Origin: CAYSEQ01 sp964430475
Lineage (GTDB): Bacteria > Patescibacteriota > Microgenomatia > UBA8517
Reading direction: 5' to 3'
Assembly (NCBI GenBank): GCA_964430475.1
Contig: CAYSEQ010000008.1
Location: 1-41,236, forward strand
DNA: 41,236 bases
The notes under the pieces were generated by a model that worked only from the letters and a program-made list of their open reading frames with translations, ran no database searches and was not told the origin of the DNA. This document shows positions 15,284 through 24,355 of this stretch, in pieces (within the stretch, counting starts at the first letter, position 1; the number at the start of each line of letters is the position of its first letter). The translations under genes and the position numbers were made by a program.

Positions 15284-16291
15284 ATGCAAGAAAAACTTGA
15301 TTTATTAACTATAGGTGATGTTTCTTTCGATGTGTTTTTAGAACCAACTGAGTCTGAAAGTCTTTGTAGACTTGATGATAAAGAATGTCTGATTTGTTTT
15401 TCTTATGGAGAGAAAATTCCTGTAAAAAATCTCGAATTTTCTTTGGGTGGAAATGCGGCAAATAATGCAGTTGGTACAGCCCGCCTAGGCATACGGGTAG
15501 GTCTAGTTTCTACCATTGGTGGAGATACGATAGGAAATCAAATAATCGAGCGGTTAGAAAAGGAAGGGGTGGATATGAGTTTCGTCGTCCAACAACCAAT
15601 AACAGGAAGCAATTATTCAGTTATTATAAATTATGGTGGAGAAAGGACGATCTTTACCTATCATGCACCGCGTTCTTACGAATTTCCTACAAAACTTTCC
15701 GTTGCTCCTTGGGTATATTTAACCTCGATGGGGGAGTCTTTTCAACCTTTTTATAATCACCTCGTAGATTTTCTGAAAGATAAGACAAATTCTGAGACAA
15801 AATTAGCCTTTAATCCTGGCAGTAGACAACTGCGTGCAGGAATCAGCATACTCAAGCCTGTTTTAGAACTAACTTATATAATCTATGTCAATCGCGAAGA
15901 GGCCGAGAAACTAACCAATATGGAGAATTCACATAATAGAGAGAAAGATCTTCTGACAAATTTATCCCTTTTAGGGCCAAAGGTCTGTATTGTTACTGAT
16001 GGAGAAAATGGTTCTTTTCTTTATGACACTAAAGAGAATAAATTCTACAAGGTGGGTGTTCTACCTGTGAATGCTTATGAAAGAACTGGTGCTGGAGATG
16101 CTTTTGGGGCAGGATGTCTTGCTGCTCTGATTAAGGGTAAAAGCTTCCAGGAGGCTTTACTTTGGGGTACAGTAAATTCTGCTTCTGTTATTGGTTTTGT
16201 TGGTTCACAAAAGGGGCTTTTGCGTGAGGTTGAAATGCCACAGTGGATTGAGAGAGCCAAATCCTGTAAGGTTGAAGTGGTGGAGTTTTGA
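15284..16291 (+). CDS. PfkB-family carbohydrate kinase
   Basis: A 335-aa ribokinase-like kinase. The N-terminal sugar site has SLGGNAANNAVGTARLG and STIGGDTIGNQIIERL. The C-terminal ATP and anion-hole motif is ERTGAGDAFGAGCLAAL with the catalytic Asp. It phosphorylates a sugar or sugar phosphate with ATP. Lying between aldolase and a hydroxyacid dehydrogenase, it could serve as a phosphofructokinase or as a ribose, fructose or nucleoside kinase. The sequence alone does not settle which. Confidence 0.88.
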   Translation: MQEKLDLLTIGDVSFDVFLEPTESESLCRLDDKECLICFSYGEKIPVKNLEFSLGGNAANNAVGTARLGIRVGLVSTIGGDTIGNQIIERLEKEGVDMSFVVQQPITGSNYSVIINYGGERTIFTYHAPRSYEFPTKLSVAPWVYLTSMGESFQPFYNHLVDFLKDKTNSETKLAFNPGSRQLRAGISILKPVLELTYIIYVNREEAEKLTNMENSHNREKDLLTNLSLLGPKVCIVTDGENGSFLYDTKENKFYKVGVLPVNAYERTGAGDAFGAGCLAALIKGKSFQEALLWGTVNSASVIGFVGSQKGLLREVEMPQWIERAKSCKVEVVEF

Positions 16292-16343
16292 ATAAAAGAT
16301 TGCCTGAAATAACAACTCTTGTTTAAAATAAAAATAGTCTAAG

Positions 16344-17333
16344 ATGGCAAAAATTTTCGTAACGCGAAAGATACCCGGAAATGCACTTGAGAGATTGTTT
16401 TCCCAAGGGCATGAAGTCAAAATTTCAGAACTTGACAGGCCTTTGACTAGAGACGAACTTTTGGATAACGCAAGAGGAGTTGATGCTCTTCTTTGCTTGC
16501 TTACAGATAAAATTGATGGAGAAGTAGCAGATGTCATTGGACCGCAGCTTAAAATCGTTTCGAACTACGCCGTAGGCTTTGATAACATTTCAGTGGAGGA
16601 TATGACAGAGAGAGGAATCTTGGTTACTAATACTCCCTGTGACGAGGTTAATGAGGCGGTAGCAGAACACACCTGGGCCCTGATGTTGGCATTGGCAAGG
16701 CGTGTTGTCGAATCCGATGAAGTGGTTAAAAGAGGAGCTTACTCGGGTTGGGAACCTAATATCTTTTTAGGAAAAAATTTAGCAGGAAAGACTTTAGGGA
16801 TTATCGGGCTTGGGCGTATTGGGACGATGGTGGCAGAGAGAGCAAAAGGTTGGAATATGAGGGTTTTGTACAATAAGCGCTCGCGTGATACGGAGGCTGA
16901 AGAAAAATATAAAGTAGAGTTTGCGGATTTAGATAAGCTTTTAGGGGAGAGCGATTTTGTTACCCTTCATGTTCCATTAACTCCGGAAACACAGCATATG
17001 ATAAATAAGAATACACTTGCCAAAATGAAAAGAGGAGCAATTTTAATAAATACAGCAAGAGGTCCTGTAGTTGATGAGCATGATTTAGTTGATGCATTAA
17101 GGCAGGGACACTTGGGAGGAGCGGGTCTAGATGTTTTTGAAACAGAGCCCAATGTCAATCCAGAACTTATTGGTATGGAGAATGTTATTCTTACACCTCA
17201 CATAGCTAGTGCAACCCTTGAGGCAAGAGAAAAGATGGCTGAGTTAGCAGTTGAAGCAATTTTGAAAACCCTACAAGGCGAAAAACCCGAGAATTTAGTT
17301 GATGAAAATGTTTGGGAAAAAAGGCGTAAATAG
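16344..17333 (+). CDS. D-2-hydroxyacid dehydrogenase (glyoxylate/hydroxypyruvate reductase type)
   Basis: A 329-aa NAD(P)-dependent enzyme. It has the substrate-domain SNYAVGFDNI, the coenzyme-binding GIIGLGRIGTMVAERA, and the catalytic triad Arg in INTARGPVVDE, Glu in DVFETEP and His in LTPHIASATLEARE. It most resembles glyoxylate reductase / D-glycerate dehydrogenase (GyaR-like). After the motif GLGRIG the next strand reads VLYNKRSRD, with basic residues and no Asp, which hints at NADP preference. No clear promoter or ribosome site is seen. Confidence 0.9.
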   Translation: MAKIFVTRKIPGNALERLFSQGHEVKISELDRPLTRDELLDNARGVDALLCLLTDKIDGEVADVIGPQLKIVSNYAVGFDNISVEDMTERGILVTNTPCDEVNEAVAEHTWALMLALARRVVESDEVVKRGAYSGWEPNIFLGKNLAGKTLGIIGLGRIGTMVAERAKGWNMRVLYNKRSRDTEAEEKYKVEFADLDKLLGESDFVTLHVPLTPETQHMINKNTLAKMKRGAILINTARGPVVDEHDLVDALRQGHLGGAGLDVFETEPNVNPELIGMENVILTPHIASATLEAREKMAELAVEAILKTLQGEKPENLVDENVWEKRRK

Positions 17334-17430
17334 TAATTTACGAATAATAAATTTTAACAAAAAATTCTCCAAACTTACCCCTATTCTAAAACCAAAGCAA
17401 ATACGAAATTTTTAATAAATCCGTTAGAAT

Positions 17431-17439
17431 TGTTAAAAT
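17431..17439 (+). promoter_or_regulatory. Extended -10 box of the serine hydrolase gene
   Basis: TGT then TAAAAT, ten bases, ATG at 17450. The same TGTTAAAAT and ten-base spacing recurs before the penicillin-binding protein gene starting at 21222 on the minus strand. Confidence 0.5.
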
Positions 17440-17449
17440 ATCTAAGGGT

Positions 17450-18511
17450 ATGTTTTTCAAAAAAAATAAGACAGACGAAGATTTTGAGGATTACCAAGAA
17501 AGAGGTCGAAAATGGATAAAGAGGGTTCCTAAAGACGAAGAATTTAGAGATTTAAATCCTAAAAATCAAAAAAAAAGAAAGGAACCTAAAAAACCTTGGG
17601 GTAAGAAAGAAAGACTATTTGTCTTGATAATTATCTTTTTAACAGCAGGTGTTTCTTTGATTCTGTCTTTAGACTCTTATTCTTGGAAAATTTCGGGTTT
17701 ACCATCAGTCCCTTTTTCTTTGTTTAAAGAAGAAACCTTTATGATAGAGGGAAATAAGAAAGAGAAAGAAAAAAGCGAAAAGATAATTTCAGAATTTAAA
17801 AAAAGAACAGACGGGCTTTCCGGCATGTATGGACTTTATATAATTAATCTGGAAAACGGCTATTCTTTTGGGGTAAATAAAGATGAAACCTTTCAGGCGG
17901 CTTCTCTTATTAAGCTTCCAGTAATGATCTCTGTTCTTTGGGAGGTAGAATCTGGAAATCTGGAGTTTGGCAAAACATACAGACTAAAAAATTCGGATAA
18001 AATTGGAGGAAGTGGGAGTCTTTATAACAAGCCTGAGGGTTTTGAAATTACTTATAAAGATTTGTTTGTGCTTATGGGAAAGCAATCTGACAACACTGCA
18101 TTTAATATTTTTAGAAAGATATTGGGAGATTCTAAGATAGAAGAAACTATTAGAAAAATAGGAATGTTGAACACTTCTTTGAAAGAGAACAAGACAACAC
18201 CTAGGGACATTGGAATTTTGTTTCAAAAGGTTTGGGAAGGCGATATTCTTTCGAATTCTTTTAAAGAAGATTTTTTTGAGGCTTTAGAAGATACCATTTA
18301 TGAAAGTTGGCTTGCAGCTGGAATCCCAAAAGAGGTTCGAATCGCGCACAAATACGGTAGAGAGGTGCATGTTGTCAACGATGCCGGAGTGGTTTTTAGT
18401 AAAAACCCCTATGTTGTTGTTATTTTAAGTAAAGGTGTGAAGGAAAAAGAGGCGGATGAAATATTCCCGATTCTTTCTAGATTGATTTACGAAGTGGAAG
18501 TCTCTGATTAA
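17450..18511 (+). CDS. Membrane-anchored class A beta-lactamase-fold serine hydrolase
   Basis: A 353-aa protein with a long basic cytosolic N-terminus, one membrane segment at about residues 55-75, and an outer serine-hydrolase domain (about 110-350). The active-site motifs are SxxK in FQAASLIKLPV, SDN in GKQSDNTAFN, and HKYG in place of KTG. The third motif is altered and the Glu-containing omega loop is not obvious (ENKTTPRD). It may thus be a peptidoglycan peptidase or penicillin-binding relative and not a true beta-lactamase. It runs convergently into a penicillin-binding protein gene with only 2 nt between the stops. Confidence 0.85.
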   Translation: MFFKKNKTDEDFEDYQERGRKWIKRVPKDEEFRDLNPKNQKKRKEPKKPWGKKERLFVLIIIFLTAGVSLILSLDSYSWKISGLPSVPFSLFKEETFMIEGNKKEKEKSEKIISEFKKRTDGLSGMYGLYIINLENGYSFGVNKDETFQAASLIKLPVMISVLWEVESGNLEFGKTYRLKNSDKIGGSGSLYNKPEGFEITYKDLFVLMGKQSDNTAFNIFRKILGDSKIEETIRKIGMLNTSLKENKTTPRDIGILFQKVWEGDILSNSFKEDFFEALEDTIYESWLAAGIPKEVRIAHKYGREVHVVNDAGVVFSKNPYVVVILSKGVKEKEADEIFPILSRLIYEVEVSD

Positions 18512-18513
18512 GG

Positions 18514-21222
18514 TTAATTTCTTTTTGGTTTTTTATCAATTTTGTTTTGGCGTTTATTGGACAAAATACTGGAAAATTCGTTATTGATATAAACCTGTTC
18601 AGGTTGAGTATTCGGCCTTTCGTTCTCGCTGTCTTTGTTGGTATCTTCTTCTTTTTTAAACCAATCAGGACTACATGCTTTTTGGGGTTTATTTTCTTCT
18701 AAAAACCACTCCATTTTGACCGGACATCCTTCACAAGCAAGTGTTCCTGTGAAAGGGCAAATAGGCAGTTGAATAATTCTTGGAGGTATTGGCCAATCCT
18801 GGCTGGGACTATCTTTTAAAAGCATGGTCATAATTTTGTTAAATATCGGTGTTGCGCCAGTTACACCTGAAGCAATTCTCGCCATTGGAGAATTGTCGTT
18901 GTTGCCTACCCAAACTGCGACAACATAATTTTGGGTATAACCAATCGCTAAGTTGTCTCTTAGTTCGTTACTTGTTCCGGTTTTTACTGCCACTTCTTTG
19001 TGGTCTGGAATAACCAGAAGGGAGTTTGCACCAAAGGCAGGGGCTCTTGCTTGATTATCTTTTAATATATCTGTTATTAAAAAGCTTACTCTAGGATCTA
19101 TTACCTGCTCTCCTCCGCAATCATTTTTATCCCCTAAAATGTTTTTAAAACCTGAGCTTGTAGCAAGAGTTTCTGCAACTAAGGGAGGATTATCTTCTTT
19201 GCAATTAAATTCTTCAAGCACCTTCCCCTTATAGTTAGAGATTTTAATTATTGACCGAATTTCTGGCCTTTTACCGTAATTAGCAATTGTGGCATATACC
19301 GTTGCTAGGTCAATAAGCTTTACCTCTCCGCCTCCGAGAGTCAACGAAAGGCCATAGTTTTTGGGATCTTCCCAGGTTGTAATTCCCATTTTCTTTCCCA
19401 TTTCAACCATATTTTTAACACCGTAAGTTGCCAGGACCCTAACTGCCGGGATGTTGCGGCTTTCAGCAAGAGCATTTCTGAGTGTTAAGTTGCCTCGAAA
19501 TCCACCTTCGTAATTTCGAGGTGTATATGGTGGTTGACCTTCAACATAAAAGGTAACTGGTGTATCGGGAATGATTGTTGCGGGAGTAAAGCCGTGAGAT
19601 AAAGCGTATGCGTAGTTTACAACTTTGATTGAAGAGCCTGGTTGTCGAGGACTTGTCGTAACATTTACGTTTCCGTCAATTGATGTGTCAAAAAAATCTT
19701 TTGATCCAACCATTGCCAATATTTGTCCTGTTTTGGGGTTAAGAACTATCACACCGCCGTTTTTAACATTGAGGTTTTTAAGTTTGTTTAATTCTTCTTT
19801 AAGAACTTCTTCCGTAAGAGATTGTATTCTAAGATCAAGCGTTGTAATTACCTCAAGCCCACCCATTTCCACGACCTCCGGACCGTATTTTTTCTCAAGC
19901 TCCTCTTTTACGAAAAAGACGAAGTGTGGTGCCTTGATAGGGACTGTTTTAGGAGCAAATTTCAAGGTTTCGGATTCAGCTTTTCTTCTTTGTTCCTCGG
20001 TAATAAACCCGTTTTCATACATGCGCCTTAGCACCTCTTTTTGTCTTTCTTTTGCACTTTCGGGATTTTGTCCAAAAGGAGAGTACTTAGTTGGGCTTTT
20101 GGGAAGACCTGCAAGTAAAGCGGCTTCAGCCAGAGTTAATTCATTGACATCTTTATCAAAGTAAGTTCGGGCTGCTTCTTGAATTCCATAGGCGGTTCCA
20201 CCATAAGAAACCTCATTTAAATACATCTCAAGGATTTCATCTTTTGAGAAAGAAAGCTCAACTTGGATCGCTAATATTATTTCTTTAATTTTTCGAGAGA
20301 TTGTTTTCTCGGGTGTTAGAAGTGTATTTTTTACCAGTTGTTGTGTAATGGTTGATCCACCGCTAAGTTCGCCTCGACGGAGGTTTCTAATAATTGCCCT
20401 TGTTATTCCTTTTATCGAAAAGCCGGGATGGGAGTAGAATTCCGCATCTTCTATCGCAATGGTTGCAAGTTTTACTTGAGGTGGTATGTCTTTTAAGGAA
20501 ACTGGTGTTCTTTTTTGTTCTTTAAAGAATGTAAAAAGAAGAATGCCGTTTCGGTCGTAAATCTTTGTTGATACTGGAAATTTTCTTTCTTTAAGACTTG
20601 AGGGAGAGGGTAGATCTTTGAGAACCAATTCCCACAAGAAAATTGTGGCAGAGGTTGCGCAAAGGAAGAAAAAGATTGCAAGGTATAGGGTCAGTTTAAA
20701 TCTTGGCGCGAGGTAGATTTTTAATTTTGTTTTTAGTTTTTGATTAAAGAGGATCAAAGATAAAACTTGCAGTCTTAACCGTGTTGGGACCGTCTCTACT
20801 TTTTTAATAAACAGTGATTCTTTCGCTTTATCATAAATTAAGGTAAGGATCTTTAGGCTAAATTTTTCTACGGCTAAAGCAAATACCTGGGTATTCCAAT
20901 AGGCTTTTTCCAACCGAACTTGAAGATTGTAAATCTTTCTTTTCAGAAAAAGCATCAAAATTTTTAATCTGTACCAACTTGAAGAAAATACTGTAGCCTT
21001 CTTTGGGAGCGTTTTTTGGATACTTTGTTTTCTTAAATTAAGGAATTTTAAGATGTATCTTATAATTTTAAAGATAAAAACGCTGAACAATATTGGAGCA
21101 ATTAAAATAACATAGAAAGGTTTACCAAGGAAAACAAGAACTCTTGAAATTATTTCAAGAGTTTTCTGTATTAAGTTTTGGGCAATTTTAACATTTGGAT
21201 ATTGACGAGGATTCGTTTTCAC
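18514..21222 (-). CDS. Bifunctional penicillin-binding protein 1A-type, long N-terminus
   Basis: A 902-aa class A PBP that polymerises and cross-links peptidoglycan outside the membrane. Residues 1-200 form an unusually long N-terminal part with hydrophobic segments near 30-60 and 175-200, the second just before the catalytic domains. The glycosyltransferase (GT51) has EDAEFYSHPGFSIKG, GGSTITQQLVKN and KDEILEMYLNEVSYGG. The transpeptidase has SxxK in RQPGSSIKVVNYA, SxN in AESRNIPAVR and KTG in VAVKTGTSNELRDN. The C-terminal tail has five cysteines (CPFTGTLACEGCPVK and others) and is disordered at the end. The start is GTG at 21222. Confidence 0.93.
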   Translation of the reverse strand: MKTNPRQYPNVKIAQNLIQKTLEIISRVLVFLGKPFYVILIAPILFSVFIFKIIRYILKFLNLRKQSIQKTLPKKATVFSSSWYRLKILMLFLKRKIYNLQVRLEKAYWNTQVFALAVEKFSLKILTLIYDKAKESLFIKKVETVPTRLRLQVLSLILFNQKLKTKLKIYLAPRFKLTLYLAIFFFLCATSATIFLWELVLKDLPSPSSLKERKFPVSTKIYDRNGILLFTFFKEQKRTPVSLKDIPPQVKLATIAIEDAEFYSHPGFSIKGITRAIIRNLRRGELSGGSTITQQLVKNTLLTPEKTISRKIKEIILAIQVELSFSKDEILEMYLNEVSYGGTAYGIQEAARTYFDKDVNELTLAEAALLAGLPKSPTKYSPFGQNPESAKERQKEVLRRMYENGFITEEQRRKAESETLKFAPKTVPIKAPHFVFFVKEELEKKYGPEVVEMGGLEVITTLDLRIQSLTEEVLKEELNKLKNLNVKNGGVIVLNPKTGQILAMVGSKDFFDTSIDGNVNVTTSPRQPGSSIKVVNYAYALSHGFTPATIIPDTPVTFYVEGQPPYTPRNYEGGFRGNLTLRNALAESRNIPAVRVLATYGVKNMVEMGKKMGITTWEDPKNYGLSLTLGGGEVKLIDLATVYATIANYGKRPEIRSIIKISNYKGKVLEEFNCKEDNPPLVAETLATSSGFKNILGDKNDCGGEQVIDPRVSFLITDILKDNQARAPAFGANSLLVIPDHKEVAVKTGTSNELRDNLAIGYTQNYVVAVWVGNNDNSPMARIASGVTGATPIFNKIMTMLLKDSPSQDWPIPPRIIQLPICPFTGTLACEGCPVKMEWFLEENKPQKACSPDWFKKEEDTNKDSENERPNTQPEQVYINNEFSSILSNKRQNKIDKKPKRN

Positions 21223-21232
21223 CTTGGCCTAT

Positions 21233-21241
21233 ATTTTAACA
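21233..21241 (-). promoter_or_regulatory. Extended -10 box of the 902-aa PBP gene
   Basis: Minus-strand TGT then TAAAAT, ten bases, GTG at 21222. Confidence 0.5.
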
Positions 21242-21350
21242 AAGTTGGCGCTAATTTTTAGAATAAATTTTTGTTAAGACTTATACACTAAACAAACCCT
21301 TAGTCTAGAGAAACCTTTGAAGTGTTTTGATTTGGTAAATCTTTTTAAAA

Positions 21351-22004
21351 CTATTCTAGAAATTTAAATGAGGAAAGGATTTGATCCACAAAGTTAGGGT
21401 CATTGGCAAGGATTGCAATTTTGAATATTTGGCCATTTTTTTCTAACAATGTATTGGAGAATAGTCCAGAAGGAGTAATAATGTTTAGTTGATAGGCATC
21501 GATATTAGAAACTAACAGCTTTGAATATTTGCCTTTAAACTCTTGAGATTCCACTTCAAGTGATTGGTTATTTTGGAGTTTTGTTTCAACATCGTTTTTG
21601 TAGGTTGAGTATAAATCTTTACTTATTTGATCGCTTGAGACATCAATTACTACAGTGTTTGTCTTGCTGTTATTTCCACTTTCCGAAAATTCAATTACTT
21701 CTTCCTCATTTTCTTTTTGGTCGTAATTGTTAATGTAAAAATTATTGGGATATTTAACACTGTATTTAAACTTATGGTTGACATATGTCTTCCAGTCCGA
21801 TATGGGGTTGGGTGTGGGGGAAGGTGGGGTGGGAGTCTGTTTCTCTTTTTGAGTTTGAGAGAATATTTTTTGGGTTTTAAGGTTTTGTGAAAGTAGGTAA
21901 AGGCCAAACAAGAAAAGAGCAAGTAGGGCAAAAATTGCAAGAAAGTGGGACAGTTTTTTTGAATTTAAAAGCTTTGGATTTATTTGCATATTGGTTTTTA
22001 GCAT
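21351..22004 (-). CDS. Membrane-anchored PsbP-like protein
   Basis: A 217-aa protein with a membrane anchor at about residues 20-40, a Pro/Thr linker (TPTPPSPTPNP) and an outer domain. That domain begins DWKTYVNHKFKYSVKYPNNF, the typical first strand of PsbP-like or general stress lipoprotein-type domains common in CPR bacteria. It ends with DQILSSFKFLE. No catalytic motif is visible. It lies between the two PBP genes on the same strand, 29 nt after the 760-aa PBP, suggesting cotranscription and an envelope role. Confidence 0.6.
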   Translation of the reverse strand: MLKTNMQINPKLLNSKKLSHFLAIFALLALFLFGLYLLSQNLKTQKIFSQTQKEKQTPTPPSPTPNPISDWKTYVNHKFKYSVKYPNNFYINNYDQKENEEEVIEFSESGNNSKTNTVVIDVSSDQISKDLYSTYKNDVETKLQNNQSLEVESQEFKGKYSKLLVSNIDAYQLNIITPSGLFSNTLLEKNGQIFKIAILANDPNFVDQILSSFKFLE

Positions 22005-22032
22005 TTAGGTATAATTAGCCTGTTTATTTTTT

Positions 22033-24315
22033 TTAGGGAACTTGGTTGTTTTTAGTCAAAAGAGGATAGCTGATTTTTGCTGAATGACTCGCTATCGGGC
22101 ACTCAAGGCAGACCATTGTTCCTAAAGGATCGAGTAAAAAAGCCTTATTTTGGATTTCAATCATTTCGGCTGGCAAATCTGGATAAGCAAGAGACCCTGT
22201 AGTTTTGTCTATTGGCAGGTCGCCTCTTCCAGTATTTATATTTGCTCCGACATTGTCTTTCAAGAAGTACTCAAAACGTGTTGGACATTCTGGACTGTCG
22301 GGATTTGAAGGGAGATTTCCAGTGGTGGCACATACATTTGTTCCGATAACTCCCTGGGGTTGTTTTGGCCAAGCGTGGCCAACCTCAGTCTTGTCGTAAT
22401 GTCCATTTTCTGCCTTGTCGAGGACTTCTTTTATTATCCTATTCCAAATAGGAGAAGCACCTGAAACTCCAGAAATCGCACCTGACATTTGGGAATTATC
22501 ATTATTACCAACCCAGGTTGCTACAACCGCAAGAGGGGTATAACCAATGGTCCAATTATCCCTCCTGTCATTTGTGGTTCCTGTTTTTACAGACACCTCT
22601 GGGTGGCCCTTGACATTAAGAAAAGAGGATTCACCGAAAGCTGTACTCCTTGCGTTATTGTCGTAAAGAATATGAGAGATTAAAAAACTTACTTCTGAAC
22701 TAAGAACCCTATCTCCGCTGAGCTTTATTTTATTAATGTCAACCTCCTCTAATACTTTTCCTTTCCAATCCTCAACCTTTAAGATGGAAATTAGGGGTTG
22801 TTTTATTCCTTGGTTTGCGAAAACGCCAAAAGCAGTTGCCATGTCGTAGATAGTGACTTCACCACCTCCTAATGTTAAGGAAAGACCATAGTTTTGGGGG
22901 TTATTGAAAGTGGTGATACCCATTTTCTTTGCAAAATCGATAAAATTTTCTAAACCATTTAGAGCAAGGACTCTAACTGCGGGGATATTGTAAGAGTTTC
23001 CCAACGCGAAACGTACTTGGACAGCACCATGAAATTTACCATCATAATTTGAGGGGCAATAAGGGGGTTGTCCGGTTACCAAAAAACAGGTAGGCACATC
23101 AGCAAGGGGCGTGGAAGGTGTTATTTTTTTGTCTTTAAGGGCAAGGGCATAGTTTAGGGGTTTAATTGAAGAGCCGGGTTGTCTTTTTGCAAATATTATG
23201 TTTACCTTGCCTTCCTCATCTTGGGCAAAATAATCTTTACTCCCGACCATTGCTAGGATTTCTCCTGTGGAGGGTCGGGTAACTAAAGCTGCGCCATTTT
23301 TGACATTTTGTTTCTGAAGTTTTGCAACTTCTGTAGCAACCGCCTCTTGAGCAAATTCTTGTAATTCTAGATCCAAAGTTGTTGTTACTCTTAGTCCACC
23401 CCTTTCAACAGTTGATTCCCCATATTTTTCAGCCAAAAGACTTTTAATCCATAAAGCAAAATGCGGTGCTTTTAATTTTTGAGGTTGAGCGAACTTGAGG
23501 GGTTCTTCGAGTGCTTTATTCATTTCTTCTTTTGAAATATAGCCATCCTCAAACATCCTCTGCAAAACCAATTTTTGTCTTTCTTTAGCAAGTTCCGGGC
23601 TTGATCCAAAAGGAGAGAATTTAGAGGGTGCAGCAGGAAGTCCAGCGAGAAGTGCAGCTTCAGCAAGAGTCAAATTTTTAGCCTCCTTTCCAAAATAAAG
23701 TTCTGAGGCTGCCCCGATTCCATAAGCTGTTGATCCATAGGGGATTTGATTAAGATACATCTCAAGAATTTGATCTTTTGAATAAAGAGTTTCTACGGCT
23801 AAGGTAAGGGCAAACTCGCGAATCTTGCGTTTTAATGTTCGTTCAGGGGTAAGGAGCGCGTTTTTTACTAGTTGTTGGGTAAGGGTTGATCCTCCTTGGA
23901 GTCTTCTTTTGAATAATGTGTTAAATGTTGCCCTTATTATACTCAAAAAAGAAATACCGTAGTGCTTGTAAAAGTTTTTGTCCTCAATGGCTAAAGTAGC
24001 CTGCCAAACATAATCAGGAAGGTCTTTTAAGGACACAGGTGTGGAGCGTTTGTCGGCATATATTTCATAGATTAATTTGCCGTTTCTATCAAAAATTTTT
24101 GTCGAGACAGGCACCTGTTGATTGGCAAGATGATTAGGAAGAGGGGTATCCCAAAAAATCCAAGCGAAAATTAGTAGGATACTTCCCCAATAGACTATTG
24201 CCTTTAATATCTTAATTCTTTCAGGTTTTTTCTTAGAAGAAGTAGTTTTGCTGATTTTTTTATTCTTTATGAATCTTTTTTGGCGGCGCCTAATTATTTT
24301 AAAAATTTCGGTCAT
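22033..24315 (-). CDS. Bifunctional penicillin-binding protein 1A-type
   Basis: A 760-aa class A PBP. It has a basic N-terminus with one anchor (about 38-56), and GT51 motifs EDKNFYKHYGISFLS, GGSTLTQQLVKN and KDQILEMYLNQIPYGS. The transpeptidase motifs are SxxK in RQPGSSIKPLNYA, SxN in GNSYNIPAVR and KTG in VSVKTGTTNDRRDN. The tail has paired cysteines (CATTGNLPSNPDSPECP and MVCLECP). It is clearly a paralogue of the 902-aa protein but with a short N-terminus. Its ATG lies 7 nt after a perfect TATAAT, so the mRNA is predicted to be leaderless. Confidence 0.94.
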   Translation of the reverse strand: MTEIFKIIRRRQKRFIKNKKISKTTSSKKKPERIKILKAIVYWGSILLIFAWIFWDTPLPNHLANQQVPVSTKIFDRNGKLIYEIYADKRSTPVSLKDLPDYVWQATLAIEDKNFYKHYGISFLSIIRATFNTLFKRRLQGGSTLTQQLVKNALLTPERTLKRKIREFALTLAVETLYSKDQILEMYLNQIPYGSTAYGIGAASELYFGKEAKNLTLAEAALLAGLPAAPSKFSPFGSSPELAKERQKLVLQRMFEDGYISKEEMNKALEEPLKFAQPQKLKAPHFALWIKSLLAEKYGESTVERGGLRVTTTLDLELQEFAQEAVATEVAKLQKQNVKNGAALVTRPSTGEILAMVGSKDYFAQDEEGKVNIIFAKRQPGSSIKPLNYALALKDKKITPSTPLADVPTCFLVTGQPPYCPSNYDGKFHGAVQVRFALGNSYNIPAVRVLALNGLENFIDFAKKMGITTFNNPQNYGLSLTLGGGEVTIYDMATAFGVFANQGIKQPLISILKVEDWKGKVLEEVDINKIKLSGDRVLSSEVSFLISHILYDNNARSTAFGESSFLNVKGHPEVSVKTGTTNDRRDNWTIGYTPLAVVATWVGNNDNSQMSGAISGVSGASPIWNRIIKEVLDKAENGHYDKTEVGHAWPKQPQGVIGTNVCATTGNLPSNPDSPECPTRFEYFLKDNVGANINTGRGDLPIDKTTGSLAYPDLPAEMIEIQNKAFLLDPLGTMVCLECPIASHSAKISYPLLTKNNQVP

Positions 24316-24322
24316 GTTCTAA

Positions 24323-24331
24323 ATTATATCA
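24323..24331 (-). promoter_or_regulatory. Perfect extended -10 box of the 760-aa PBP gene
   Basis: Minus-strand TGA then TATAAT, seven bases, ATG at 24315. It abuts the divergent box at 24337-24345. Confidence 0.7.
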
Positions 24332-24336
24332 AGATT

Positions 24337-24345
24337 TGTTAATAT
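24337..24345 (+). promoter_or_regulatory. Extended -10 box of the HEPN-like gene
   Basis: TGT then TAATAT, ten bases, ATG at 24356. The two divergent -10 boxes are only 5 nt apart, so RNA polymerase could probably fire in only one direction at a time. Confidence 0.45.
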
Positions 24346-24355
24346 ATTATTTGGT

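Noticed and set aside
19625..20164. 179-aa frame opposite the 902-aa penicillin-binding protein
   Set aside because: It is antisense to conserved transpeptidase and glycosyltransferase sequence, with no start signals; a shadow of the real gene.
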